DNA of 64,000 nucleotides, from contig CABIKM010000001.1 of NCBI GenBank assembly GCA_902196205.1, positions 62,001 to 126,000 on the forward strand. Direction: 5' to 3'. Source of the DNA: Candidatus Methylomirabilis lanthanidiphila (GTDB lineage Bacteria > Methylomirabilota > Methylomirabilia > Methylomirabilales > Methylomirabilaceae). The notes below the pieces were generated by a model. It saw nothing but the letters and a program-made list of their open reading frames with translations. It was not told the DNA's origin and searched no databases. A program made the translations under genes and the position numbers. Positions 29,310-39,000 of the stretch are shown here, in pieces. Position 1 is the first letter of the stretch; every line of letters starts with the position of its first letter.

Positions 29310-30872
29310 ATGGCGAAGAACATGTCTCAGAAGGAAATCAACGAGATTCTCTGGCGCGCCTGCGACACCTTCCGCGGCACCCTCGATCCCACCCAGTACA
29401 AGGACTACATCCTTGTGATGCTGTTCCTCAAGTACATGTCTGACCTCTGGAAGGACAAGCGGGATCAGTGTCGCGAACGGTACAAGGGAGACGAGAAGCG
29501 CGTCGAGCGGGCGCTTAGCCGCGAACGCTTCATCATGCCCGTCGTCGAGCTGAAGGATCGGGACGGCAAGGTCGAAGAGTCTTTCCCGGCCACGTTCGAC
29601 AACCTCTACGAACGACGCACCCGATCCAACATCGGCGAGCTGGTCAACATCGCGCTCGAGGCCATCGAGGACGCCAACAAGGCCAAGCTCGAAAACGTCT
29701 TCCGCAATATTGATTTCAACTCCGAGCCGAATCTGGGTCAGACCAAGGACCGTAACCGCCGGCTCAACCACCTGTTGGAGGACTTCGCCAAGCCCGAGCT
29801 CGACCTTCGCCAGAGCCGCATCGGCAACCAGGACATCATCGGCAACGCCTATGAGTACCTGATCAGCCGCTTCGCCGCGGATTCGGGCAAGAAGGGCGGG
29901 GAGTTCTACACGCCCGGCGAGGTCGCGACCCTCCTGGCAAAGCTCCTGAACGCGCAGCCGGGCGAGACGATCTGCGACCCCGCCTGCGGGTCGGGATCGC
30001 TGCTGATCCGTGTCGCCAAGGAAGTGGGATCGAGCAACTTCGCGCTCTATGGTCAGGAGTCCAACGGAAGCACTTGGGCGCTGTGTCGGATGAACATGTT
30101 CCTCCACGAGATGGACAACGCGCGCATCGAGTGGTGCAACACGATTACCAGTCCGAGCCTCGTCGAGGGCGACAGCCTCATGAAGTTTAACGTCGTGGTC
30201 GCCAATCCCCCCTTCAGCCTCGACAAGTGGGGCCAGGACTTCGCTGAGAACGACCCCTACAACCGCTTCTGGCGGGGGATCCCGCCCGAGAGCAAGGGCG
30301 ACTACGCCTTCATCAGCCACATGATCGAGACCGCTATCGAGGGTGACGGGCGGGTCGGCGTCATCGTGCCGCACGGCGTGCTCTTTCGAGGTGGTGCCGA
30401 GGGCAAGATCCGGCAGAAGCTCATCGAGGGCAACCTCCTCGAGGCGGTGATCGGCCTCCCAGCCAACCTGTTCTTCGGCACCGGCATTCCGGCCGCCATC
30501 GTGATTTACAACCGAGCTCGGAAACCATGGGGCCAGGCACGCGCCCACCGTGACAAGCACGTGCTGTTCATCGATGCCAGCCGGGAGTACCAGGACGACA
30601 AGAACCAGAGCCGGCTGCGCCCGCAGGACATTGACAAGATCGTCGAGGTCTTCGGCGCATTCAAGGCAGTCGACAAGTACGCCTACCCGGCCACTTTGGA
30701 GGAGGTGCAGGAGAACGACTTCAACCTGAATATCCCGCGCTACGTGGACACCTTCGAGCCGGAGCCCGACGTGGACATCCCGGCCGTGCAGAAGGAGATC
30801 GCGGATCTCGAAGCCGAGCTCGTCACCGTCGAGACTGCGCTTGCCGGCTATCTTAAGGAGTTGGGACTTTGA
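29310..30872 (+). CDS. hsdM: Type I restriction-modification DNA methyltransferase subunit
   Basis: A 520-residue HsdM. An N-terminal helical domain (INEILWRACDTFRGTLDPTQ) is followed by the SAM-binding motif DPACGSGSLL (223-232) and the catalytic NPPF (299-302) of N6-adenine methyltransferases. It modifies host DNA at the site read by HsdS and forms the core of the restriction complex. The ATG at 29310 follows the short hsdS stop by two bases. Its own stop overlaps the patatin start (TTGA), so the methylase and the CBASS cassette are translationally coupled. Confidence 0.95.
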   Translation: MAKNMSQKEINEILWRACDTFRGTLDPTQYKDYILVMLFLKYMSDLWKDKRDQCRERYKGDEKRVERALSRERFIMPVVELKDRDGKVEESFPATFDNLYERRTRSNIGELVNIALEAIEDANKAKLENVFRNIDFNSEPNLGQTKDRNRRLNHLLEDFAKPELDLRQSRIGNQDIIGNAYEYLISRFAADSGKKGGEFYTPGEVATLLAKLLNAQPGETICDPACGSGSLLIRVAKEVGSSNFALYGQESNGSTWALCRMNMFLHEMDNARIEWCNTITSPSLVEGDSLMKFNVVVANPPFSLDKWGQDFAENDPYNRFWRGIPPESKGDYAFISHMIETAIEGDGRVGVIVPHGVLFRGGAEGKIRQKLIEGNLLEAVIGLPANLFFGTGIPAAIVIYNRARKPWGQARAHRDKHVLFIDASREYQDDKNQSRLRPQDIDKIVEVFGAFKAVDKYAYPATLEEVQENDFNLNIPRYVDTFEPEPDVDIPAVQKEIADLEAELVTVETALAGYLKELGL

Positions 30873-31843
30873 GCGACGGCTTCTACATCCTCTCCGTCGA
30901 TGGTGGCGGCTTCCGAGGGCTGTTCGCCGCGCACCTCTTGAAGCGCATCGAGGAGGAGTGGCAGATCGACTGGCGCGATCGCTTTCGCCTGCTGGCCGGC
31001 ACGAGTACCGGCTCGATTCTGACCGCCGGGCTGGCCTGCGGGCTCCCGGCCGCCCGGCTGGCCGAGTTCTACCGCGTGCACGGTGCGGCGATCTTTGCCC
31101 CGCGATTCCGCTCGCGACTCGACGTTTTAAACCTCTTTACCAGCCGATACTCCAACGCGAGGCTCCGGGCGCTCCTGGATGAGACCTTCGGCGAGACGAC
31201 CTTGGGCGAGGTCGGAGTCCCCCTCGTCCTGCCTGCCGTCGATATCGACAACGGCTGTGTGCACGTCTTCAAGTCCAAGTTCCATGACGAGTTCGTCCGG
31301 GACCCCAAGGTACGAGTGTCGGATGCCGTCCTCGCGTCTTGCTCTGCGCCTACCTACTTCGATCCGCATCTTGTCGGGGACTATCAGGTCGTCGACGGCG
31401 GTCTGTGGGCCAACAACCCGTCCCTGGTGGCGACCATCGATGCCCACTACCGGCTGGGTATCCCGCTCGAAAACATCCGAGTCCTGTCCGTGGGAACAGG
31501 CACCAGCAAGACCTTCTATCCCCGGAGCGCGGGAAAGTGGAGGGACCGCCTGGTCCGCAGCTGGCAGGGGTGGGGCATCGCGTCCCGCTGGCAGCGCAGC
31601 AAGCTGCTCGACCTGATCCTCAACCTCCAGTCCGCTAACGCCCACAATATGCTTTGCCTTCTCCTCGGGGAGAGCCCTCGGGACCCGAAGCGTGTTCTCC
31701 GTTTGACCTTCGAGTCCGACCACCCCCTGCCCATGGACTCCACCCACAAGCAAAGTGAATGGGTCACCAAGGCCGACCATGCCTTCACCCACAACGCCGC
31801 ACGGATCACCGACTTCCTCTCCATTCCAGGAGCTACAAGATGA
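30869..31843 (+). CDS. capV: CapV-like patatin phospholipase, CBASS effector
   Basis: A 324-residue protein starting at TTG. Patatin features are clear: oxyanion loop DGGGFRG (11-17), nucleophile elbow GTSTG with S46, and the catalytic aspartate in VDGGLWANNP (D176). In CBASS, CapV is switched on by a cyclic dinucleotide and degrades membrane phospholipids, killing the infected cell. The gene directly downstream is a CD-NTase, overlapping by ATGA, which fixes the role by context. The type I neighbours on both sides are unusual surroundings. Confidence 0.88.
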   Translation: MSDGFYILSVDGGGFRGLFAAHLLKRIEEEWQIDWRDRFRLLAGTSTGSILTAGLACGLPAARLAEFYRVHGAAIFAPRFRSRLDVLNLFTSRYSNARLRALLDETFGETTLGEVGVPLVLPAVDIDNGCVHVFKSKFHDEFVRDPKVRVSDAVLASCSAPTYFDPHLVGDYQVVDGGLWANNPSLVATIDAHYRLGIPLENIRVLSVGTGTSKTFYPRSAGKWRDRLVRSWQGWGIASRWQRSKLLDLILNLQSANAHNMLCLLLGESPRDPKRVLRLTFESDHPLPMDSTHKQSEWVTKADHAFTHNAARITDFLSIPGATR

Positions 31844-33042
31844 ATGAACAAGAAAACCGCAAACGTCTCAATCGGATACTGCGTGACCTTTCGGATGAGC
31901 TCGACGTACCGCCGTCGAAGTACCGTGAGGCCAAGGAGCACTACGACGCCGTCGGCGCATGGCTCGGGGACGACGACTCCGAGCTGGCGCCCTACGAGCC
32001 CACGATCTATCCGCAGGGTTCGTTCGCGTTCGGCACGGCAGTGCGTCCGCTGGGTGACGACGAGTACGATGTGGACGCGGTCTGCCTGCTGCAGCTGTCC
32101 CCGGACCAAGTGACCCAGCAGCAACTGAAGGCACTGGTTGGAGACCGCCTGAAGCATCAGCGAAGCCGCTACGAGGAAATGCTCGAGCCGCCGGACGGCG
32201 GTCGTCGCTGCTGGACCATCCAGTACGCCGACGCGTCGAAGTTCCACCTCGACGTGCTCCCGGCCATCCCGGATGATTACGGCCGAGTGATAGCTCTTGG
32301 TGTGCCGGAGAAATGGGCGCAGCACGCCATCTGCCTCACTGACCGCAAGACCTGGAGCGTCGATCCCGAGTGGCCGCGCAGCAACCCTAAGGGTTACATC
32401 GCCTGGTTCAAGGACTGCATGCGGGTGCGTCTCGACGAAGCCAAGCATGCCCTCGCGGTGGCGAAGCAGGCCGATGTCGAAACGATCGAGGACTTCGACG
32501 TTCGCACGCCGCTCCAGCGCCTCATCCAGATTCTCAAGCGCCACCGCGATGTGCGCTACAACGGCGACGACGATAAGCCCATCTCGATCATCATCACCAC
32601 ACTGGCCGCACGGGCCTACGACAACGAGACCGACCTCGCGGAGGCCATTCTGAATGTCGTCCCCCGTATGCGTCAGTCCATCGAGCAGCGGGACGGTGTC
32701 TGGTGGGTGCCGAACCCGGTGAACCCCCAGGAGAACTTCGCAGACAAGTGGACCGAGCCTCCGCGCAAGGCCGAGATCTTCTTCGAGTGGCTGACAGCGG
32801 TCGAGCAGCAGTACCGTAATCTTCTCAGTGACAAGGGATGGAACAACGTTGGAGAACACCTCGAGGCGGCTTTCGGGAGCCGCGACGCCAAGGCCGCGAT
32901 CGCGAAGTACGCTGCGCGCGAGGCGCGCCAGCCGGGTGCGAGAATGGTTGCTCCCGCAGTGCTCACTCCGCGCAAGTCAGAGCATCCGACCAACCCGAAG
33001 ATCGAGCTTCCGTCGAACCCGGGCAAGCCGTGGCGGCCCTGA
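31840..33042 (+). CDS. CD-NTase (cGAS/DncV-like nucleotidyltransferase) of CBASS
   Basis: A 400-residue protein with the nucleotidyltransferase core YPQGSFAFGT (G60-S61), the catalytic pair D77-x-D79 in EYDVDAV, and a third aspartate at D138 (KFHLDVLP). It should make a cyclic oligonucleotide on phage infection that activates the patatin effector. The clade and product cannot be assigned by eye. The C-terminus is Pro-rich and ends GKPWRP rather than the glycine used for conjugation in well-studied type II systems. The start is set by ATGA overlap with capV. Confidence 0.88.
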   Translation: MNEQENRKRLNRILRDLSDELDVPPSKYREAKEHYDAVGAWLGDDDSELAPYEPTIYPQGSFAFGTAVRPLGDDEYDVDAVCLLQLSPDQVTQQQLKALVGDRLKHQRSRYEEMLEPPDGGRRCWTIQYADASKFHLDVLPAIPDDYGRVIALGVPEKWAQHAICLTDRKTWSVDPEWPRSNPKGYIAWFKDCMRVRLDEAKHALAVAKQADVETIEDFDVRTPLQRLIQILKRHRDVRYNGDDDKPISIIITTLAARAYDNETDLAEAILNVVPRMRQSIEQRDGVWWVPNPVNPQENFADKWTEPPRKAEIFFEWLTAVEQQYRNLLSDKGWNNVGEHLEAAFGSRDAKAAIAKYAAREARQPGARMVAPAVLTPRKSEHPTNPKIELPSNPGKPWRP

Positions 33043-33049
33043 GCGGGAC

Positions 33050-33796
33050 ATGGACGAGGGAGTCGAACAACTCGTGATCGAGCAGATGGCCGAAGTGCAA
33101 GCGCAGCACCCGAACCTGGAGCTGCAGCGCGATCCCGACGGAAAGATCTGGGTTCGCGGCGCTGTGGGCTTCTCGATCAAGCACGACTCCCAAACGGTCG
33201 AGGACTGCTACCAGCTCGCGCTTGCGATTCCGGAGGACTACCCCGCGTCTCCGCCGTTCATCTTCGAGACAGAGGGGAGGATCTCCAGGGAATTTGGTCA
33301 CTTCATGGAGGCAGGGAACTTTTGCCTCGAAACCCCGGTCGAGGTACGACGGCGCTTCGCGCAGCATCGGAACCTGCGCCGCTTTCTCGACGAGCAGGTG
33401 ATCCCGTACCTCTTCGCCTACAGCTACAAGCGCGACTATGGGGTACTACCCTTCAGCGACCGACTGCATGGTACCCCAGGACTCCTCCAGTACTACACCG
33501 AGTTCTTCGAGACTTCGGGAATCCCAGCCATGAAGCTGCTCAAGTGCTTGGCCGACGATTGGGCACCGCCTCTGATGGCCTGTCCGTGCGGCGCAGAGGG
33601 CAAGCTCAAAGACTGTCACGGTCCGAGGCTCGATGAACTCCGACCCCATCTGTCGCGAGATTGGTTCGAGGCCGAACTCCGGCAAATAGCAAAGGACGCG
33701 CGACTCGCCGGAATCCGGCTTCCCGAAGGCTCGGTGCTGCCGAAGCGAATGCTGAAGCAGGAGCGGCGGCGGAATACGGGGCGAAAGAAGAGATGA
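33050..33796 (+). CDS. E2-like conjugating enzyme of short type II CBASS, with SEC-C-like zinc motif
   Basis: A 248-residue protein. Residues about 1-125 fit the bacterial E2-like fold: SIKHDSQTVEDCYQLALAIP, EDYPASPPFIFE, and the probable catalytic cysteine in AGNFCLETP. In type II CBASS this enzyme primes the CD-NTase by conjugation. The short form lacks E1 and JAB partners, as here. Residues about 177-189 (CPCGAEGKLKDCHG) match a SEC-C-type zinc motif, and the tail is basic. It starts seven bases after the CD-NTase and overlaps hsdS by ATGA. Confidence 0.8.
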   Translation: MDEGVEQLVIEQMAEVQAQHPNLELQRDPDGKIWVRGAVGFSIKHDSQTVEDCYQLALAIPEDYPASPPFIFETEGRISREFGHFMEAGNFCLETPVEVRRRFAQHRNLRRFLDEQVIPYLFAYSYKRDYGVLPFSDRLHGTPGLLQYYTEFFETSGIPAMKLLKCLADDWAPPLMACPCGAEGKLKDCHGPRLDELRPHLSRDWFEAELRQIAKDARLAGIRLPEGSVLPKRMLKQERRRNTGRKKR

Positions 33797-35010
33797 GCGG
33801 CAAGCTGGCGCGCAATGCATGGCCCATGGTGCCTGTAGGCGAACTCCTCAAAAGTGTTCGCCGCCCGGTGGATGTCAGAAATGACGCTACCTATCGCGAG
33901 ATCGGCATCCGCAGCCACTGCAAAGGGATCTTCCACAAGCCACCCACGACGGGCGCCCAGATCGGAAGCAAGCGTGTCTTCTGGGTCGAGCCCGGTTGCC
34001 TCATCCTCAACATCGTATTTGCCTGGGAGCAAGCTGTTGCGATGACGGGAGATCGCGAGGTTGGAATGATCGCCTCCCACCGATTCCCCATGTACGCGTC
34101 GCGCAATGGCAAGCTGCTGCCGCAGTACGCTTGGCGCTACTTCTCCTCGCCCCGGGGTAAGTACGACCTGGAGATCGCCTCTCCGGGCGGCGCCGGACGC
34201 AACAAAACGCTCGGGCAGGAAGAGTTCATGCGGCTGAAGATACCCGTCCCGCCCATCGACTACCAGCGTAAGGCCGTGGAGGCTCTGGTAGCGGCGGATC
34301 GGGCGATTGAGCGGACGGGTCAGCTCATCGCGGCCAAGCGGACGCTCAAGAAGGGCCTCGCACAGCAACTGCTCACCGGCCAGCGACGACTGCCGGGGTT
34401 CTCGAAGGCGTGGAGCACGAGATCGCTAAAAAACCTTGTGACATTACTCTTCAGCGGAGTCGACAAGAAGAGCCACGTGGGAGAGACACCTGTCCGCCTA
34501 TGTAACTATACCGATGTCTACTACAACGACCGCATCAGCAATGACATGGAGTTCATGCGGGCCACGGCCAACGATGCGGAGATTGAGAGATACTCATTAA
34601 GACGCTGGGACGTGATCATCACGAAGGATTCTGAGACGCCAAATGACATCGCCAAGCCTGCCGTGGTGATGCAAGACATGCCCGGCGTCGTGTGTGGCTA
34701 TCACCTGGCCATTCTTCGCCCGAAGAAGGTGGACGGCCCATTCCTGGCCCAACTCCTCCGTCTGCCGCGCACCCGTTACGAGTTCTGCCGCGTCGCTAAT
34801 GGCGTGACTCGCTTCGGGCTCGGACAGACCGCCTTACGTGGCCTCGATCTGACGATTCCCGAGCGTGATGAGCAGGAGCGAATCGCCGCCGTGCTGGGTG
34901 CGACTGACCGGGAGATTGGCCTCCTTGAGAAAAAGCTCGCGGCACTGCGTGAACTGAAAAGGGGCCTGATGCAGAAACTGCTGACCGGCCAAGTCCGGGC
35001 GAATGCGTAG
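33793..35010 (+). CDS. hsdS: Type I specificity subunit, full length with two TRDs
   Basis: A 405-residue HsdS with two target-recognition domains, each followed by a conserved helical spacer: RKAVEALVAADRAIERTGQL after the first and ERIAAVLGATDREIGLLEKK after the second. Both repeats end KKGLAQQLLTGQ or KRGLMQKLLTGQ. It chooses the split DNA site read by the complex. The gene is separated from hsdM by the whole CBASS cassette and is coupled to the E2-like gene. Confidence 0.93.
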   Translation: MSGKLARNAWPMVPVGELLKSVRRPVDVRNDATYREIGIRSHCKGIFHKPPTTGAQIGSKRVFWVEPGCLILNIVFAWEQAVAMTGDREVGMIASHRFPMYASRNGKLLPQYAWRYFSSPRGKYDLEIASPGGAGRNKTLGQEEFMRLKIPVPPIDYQRKAVEALVAADRAIERTGQLIAAKRTLKKGLAQQLLTGQRRLPGFSKAWSTRSLKNLVTLLFSGVDKKSHVGETPVRLCNYTDVYYNDRISNDMEFMRATANDAEIERYSLRRWDVIITKDSETPNDIAKPAVVMQDMPGVVCGYHLAILRPKKVDGPFLAQLLRLPRTRYEFCRVANGVTRFGLGQTALRGLDLTIPERDEQERIAAVLGATDREIGLLEKKLAALRELKRGLMQKLLTGQVRANA

Positions 35011-35017
35011 GTGAGTC

Positions 35018-36046
35018 ATGGCTAAATTACTGACCTTCGCTCAGGCTCTGAAGCAGTCCGAAGGCGGAAAGCGGCACGCGCTGCTGGGCAACGGATTCAG
35101 CCGAGCGTACCGCAATGACCTGTTCGCCTATGATGCCCTGTTCGCCCAGGCGAAAGACAAGCTCTCGGCCAGCGCGAAGAGAGCATTCGAGGCTCTGAAG
35201 ACGACCGACTTCGAAGCGGTGATGCGGGCGCTGAAGCAGACGGTCGACCTTGTTCAGGCCTACGCTCCGAAGAGCCAGAAGTTGGCGAGGAAGCTGGCGG
35301 CCGATGCCGAGACGCTGCGCGAGGTGTTGGCCCAGGCGATTGCCAGCAGCCACCCGGACCGGCCGAACGACATCCGTGACACCGAGTTCGCGGCCTGTCG
35401 CGCGTTCCTGTCCCACTTCGACAACATCTATACGCTCAACTACGACCTGCTGCTGTACTGGGCGCTGATGCACGACGATGGTGACAACCGCACCATCAAC
35501 TGCAACGACGGTTTCCACCAGCCCGAGGACAGGCTCGCGGAGTACGTCGTGTGGGAGGTTGGCGACGTTGGGTCTCAGAATGTGTTCTATCTGCACGGGG
35601 CGCTCCACGTGTTCGACGCCGGTGCCGAGGTGCAGAAGTACACCTGGTGCAACACGGGCATCGCACTGGTGGATCAGATTCGCGAGGCGCTCGCGGAGAA
35701 CCGATACCCGATCTATGTCGCTGAAGGCAACTCGGAATCGAAGATGCGGCGAATTCAGCACAGCGCCTTTCTCAGTCGGGCGTTTCGTAGCTTCTCCAGT
35801 ATCGGCGGATCATTATTCATCTTCGGGCATTCACTGGCCAGCAACGATGAACATGCGTTGCGCTTGATCGAGCGCGGAACGACCAAGTCAGTCTACGTGA
35901 GCATCTACGGTGGTCCTAAGAGTGTGGACAATCGGCGGGTCATCGATCGGGCCGAGCGGTTTCTGGACGGCCGAGAGAAGTCGCGGCGGCGCAACAAGCT
36001 GGATGTGAAGTTCTTCGACGCCGCCAGCGCGCAGGTGTGGGGGTAG
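35018..36046 (+). CDS. DUF4917 family SIR2-like protein
   Basis: A 342-residue protein. The nucleotide-binding-like opening is HALLGNGFSRAYR. A later YTLNYDLLLYWAL and FYLHGALHVFD match the NYD and HG motifs of SIR2-like domains, to which DUF4917 is related. SIR2-like proteins in defence loci often degrade NAD+ to stop phage growth. Its place between hsdS and hsdR, with seven and three bases on either side, implies joint expression. NADase activity is inference from fold and context. Confidence 0.72.
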   Translation: MAKLLTFAQALKQSEGGKRHALLGNGFSRAYRNDLFAYDALFAQAKDKLSASAKRAFEALKTTDFEAVMRALKQTVDLVQAYAPKSQKLARKLAADAETLREVLAQAIASSHPDRPNDIRDTEFAACRAFLSHFDNIYTLNYDLLLYWALMHDDGDNRTINCNDGFHQPEDRLAEYVVWEVGDVGSQNVFYLHGALHVFDAGAEVQKYTWCNTGIALVDQIREALAENRYPIYVAEGNSESKMRRIQHSAFLSRAFRSFSSIGGSLFIFGHSLASNDEHALRLIERGTTKSVYVSIYGGPKSVDNRRVIDRAERFLDGREKSRRRNKLDVKFFDAASAQVWG

Positions 36047-36049
36047 AGC

Positions 36050-39000
36050 ATGGATACCCCCTCCTTCCAGGAAGACCTCATCTCCCAGCTTCCCGCCCTG
36101 GAGCTGCTGCAAAAGCTTGGGTACGACTACCTCACATCAGACCAGACGGTCTCTGCCCGGGGCGGACGTCTGGCGAACGTCGTACTCGATCAGGTGCTGG
36201 CCGAGCAGCTTCGCAGGCAGAACATCATCCGCTTCAAGGGTCGCGAGTACCCCTTCAGCGAAGGCAACATCCTCGCGGCCGTGCAGGCCCTGAAGGATGT
36301 CGTGGACGACGGTCTGCTGCTGACCAACGAGAAGGTCTACGATCTGTTGTGCCTCGGAAAGAGCTTGCAGCAGTCCATCGAAGGAGACAGCAAGAGCTTC
36401 CAGCTCGACTACATCGATTGGGTGCACCCGGAGAACAACGTCTACCACGTCACCGAGGAGTTCGTCGTCGAGCGTAGCGGTGGCCAGGAGACGCGGCGCC
36501 CTGACATCGTCCTCTTCGTGAACGGCATTCCTCTCGTCGTGATCGAGTGCAAACGGCCAGACCTGAAAGACCCCATCGGCCAGGCCATTAGCCAGCACGT
36601 TCGCAACCAGCAGCGGGACCAGATCCCGCGCCTTTTCTTCTACGCCCAGCTTCTGCTCGCCGTCTCGAAAAACGAGGCGAAGTACGCCACCGTGGGGACG
36701 CCGGCCAAGTTCTGGTCCGGTTGGAAGGAGGACCTGAGCGAGGAGGCTGAGGCCGATCTGGCGGAGAAGGTGAGCGTTCCCCTCACAGAAAGCCAGGTCG
36801 AGAGGATCTTCGCATCCCGGGAATCCTGGGTGCGGGAGCGTGCTGCCGCCTATGGAAGCCTGGAGCGGCAGGTGACCGCCCAGGACCGCACGCTCTATGC
36901 CCTCTGCCGCAGGGAGCGGCTCCTCACGCTGGTCTTCCGCTTCGTGCTCTTCGACGCGGGCGAGAAGAAGGTGGCCCGGTATCAGCAGTACTTCTGCGTC
37001 AATAAGATTCTCGATCGGGTGCGCCGAACCCAACGCAATGGTACGCGCAAGGGCGGCGTGGTCTGGCACACGCAGGGCAGCGGTAAGAGTCTGACCATGG
37101 TCATGCTTGCCGAGTCGCTGGCCCTGGATCGTGCGATCGACGACTACAAGATCATCCTCGTGACTGATCGGGTCGATCTGGACGATCAGATCTACAAGAC
37201 CTTCCACCACTGCGGCACCCAGCCCGTGCAGGCCAAGACCGGGAAGCACCTCGCGGAGCTGCTCCGGGACAACAAGGCGCGCATCATCACCACGGTGATC
37301 GACAAGTTCGAGCTGGCGCTGGGCAAGGCGGGGGTGCGCGATGAGAACCCGGACATCTTCGTCCTGGTGGATGAGAGTCACCGGGGCCAGTACGGCGAGC
37401 TTCACGCCAAGATGAAGAAGGCGCTCCCGAATGCCTGCTTCATCGGCTTCACTGGCACGCCTGTGACGAAGAAGGACAAGAACACGATCGAGCGCTTCGG
37501 CGGTCTGATCGACACCTACACGATCGAGCAGGCCGTGGAGGACAAGGCCGTGGTGCCGCTTCTCTACGAGGGGCGCCACGTCGACCAGAAGGTCGATTCC
37601 GAAGCGGTGGACTCCTGGTTCGAACGAATCACCGCATCGCTCTCCGCTGAGCAGAAGCGCGACCTGAAGAAGAAGTTCTCTTCGAGTGACCAGCTCAACA
37701 AGGCCGAGCAGAAGGTCATGCGGATCGCCTGGGATGTGAGCGAGCACTTCCGGGACAACTGGCAGGGGACGCCTTACAAGGCGCAGCTCGTGGCCCAGGA
37801 CAAGGCGACGGCCCTTCTCTACAAGAAGTTCCTCGACGAGTTCGACATGGTGACCAGCGAGGTACTGATCTCCGGGCCCGATGATCGCGAGGGCGAGGAG
37901 GACGTCCACGAGGAGTCGAAGGGCGAGGTGAAGGCCTTCTGGAAGGCAATGATGGCCAAGTATGGCGGCGAGAAGGAGTACAACCGTCAGGTCATCAGCG
38001 CCTTCAAGCATGCGGACGCGCCCGAGATCATCATCGTGGTGGACAAGCTGCTGACCGGCTTCGACGCTCCACGGAACACCGTGCTCTACCTCACTCGCCG
38101 CCTGAAGGGCCACGCCCTGCTGCAGGCGATCGCGCGTGTGAACCGACTCTTCGACGGCAAGGACTTCGGCTATATCATTGACTACCGCGGCGTCCTTCAG
38201 AACCTCGACGAGGCCTTCGACCTCTATGGTCAGCTCGCCGAGTTTGACCGCGAGGGTCTCGATGACCTCGCCCAGGCGCTGACAGACGTAAGTGCCGAGG
38301 TGCTGAAGCTCCCGCAGCGGTATTCAGATCTCTGGGATCTGTTCAAGACTGTTCGAAACAGGCGGGATGAGGAAGAGTACGAGCAGCTTCTTGCGGATGA
38401 GGAACTACGCGACCTGTTCTACGATCGCTTGAGCGCATTCTCGAGAACGCTGGCCGTGGCGCTGTCGAGCGTGAGCTTCCTGGACGAGACGCCCGAAGAG
38501 AAGGTGGCGAAGTACAAGGGCGACCTGCAGTTCTTCATGCAGCTACGCGTTTCGGTGAGGCGGCGGTATGCGGAGGTCGTCGACTTCAAGGAGTACGAAC
38601 CTCGCATCCAGAAGCTGATCGACCAGCATGTGGGGACTGGTCAGGTCGAACAGGTGACCGACCTTGTAAACATCTTCGATGCCGATGCCTTCGCGAAGGA
38701 GGTGGACAAGCTGGAGAGCGCGGCATCAAAGGCGGACACGATCGCCTACCGGACCAAGCGCACCATCAATGATCACATGCAGGAAGATCCAGCGTTTTAT
38801 CGGAGGTTCTCCGAGTTGTTGGAGGGCGCCATCCGAGCGTTTCGCGAGCAGCGGCTCTCCGATGCCGAGTATCTCCGGAAGGTCTCAGAGATCGCGAATC
38901 GAGTGCGGAACCGGACCGGGGACGATGTCCCGCCCGCGTTGGCTCAGCGAGGCGCGGCCAAGGCGTTCTTCGGTGTACTGCAGGAGGTGCTCGCGCAGGG

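Noticed and set aside
29256-30560. Long minus-strand open frame opposite hsdM
   Set aside because: Antisense shadow of HsdM, whose motifs are clear; the shadow has no domain.
31516-32859. Minus-strand open frame opposite the CD-NTase and patatin end
   Set aside because: No motifs, and it spans two real coupled genes.
36137-38113. Very long minus-strand open frame opposite hsdR
   Set aside because: It is the antisense shadow of a well-supported HsdR and has no recognisable motifs; GC-rich codon usage opens such frames.
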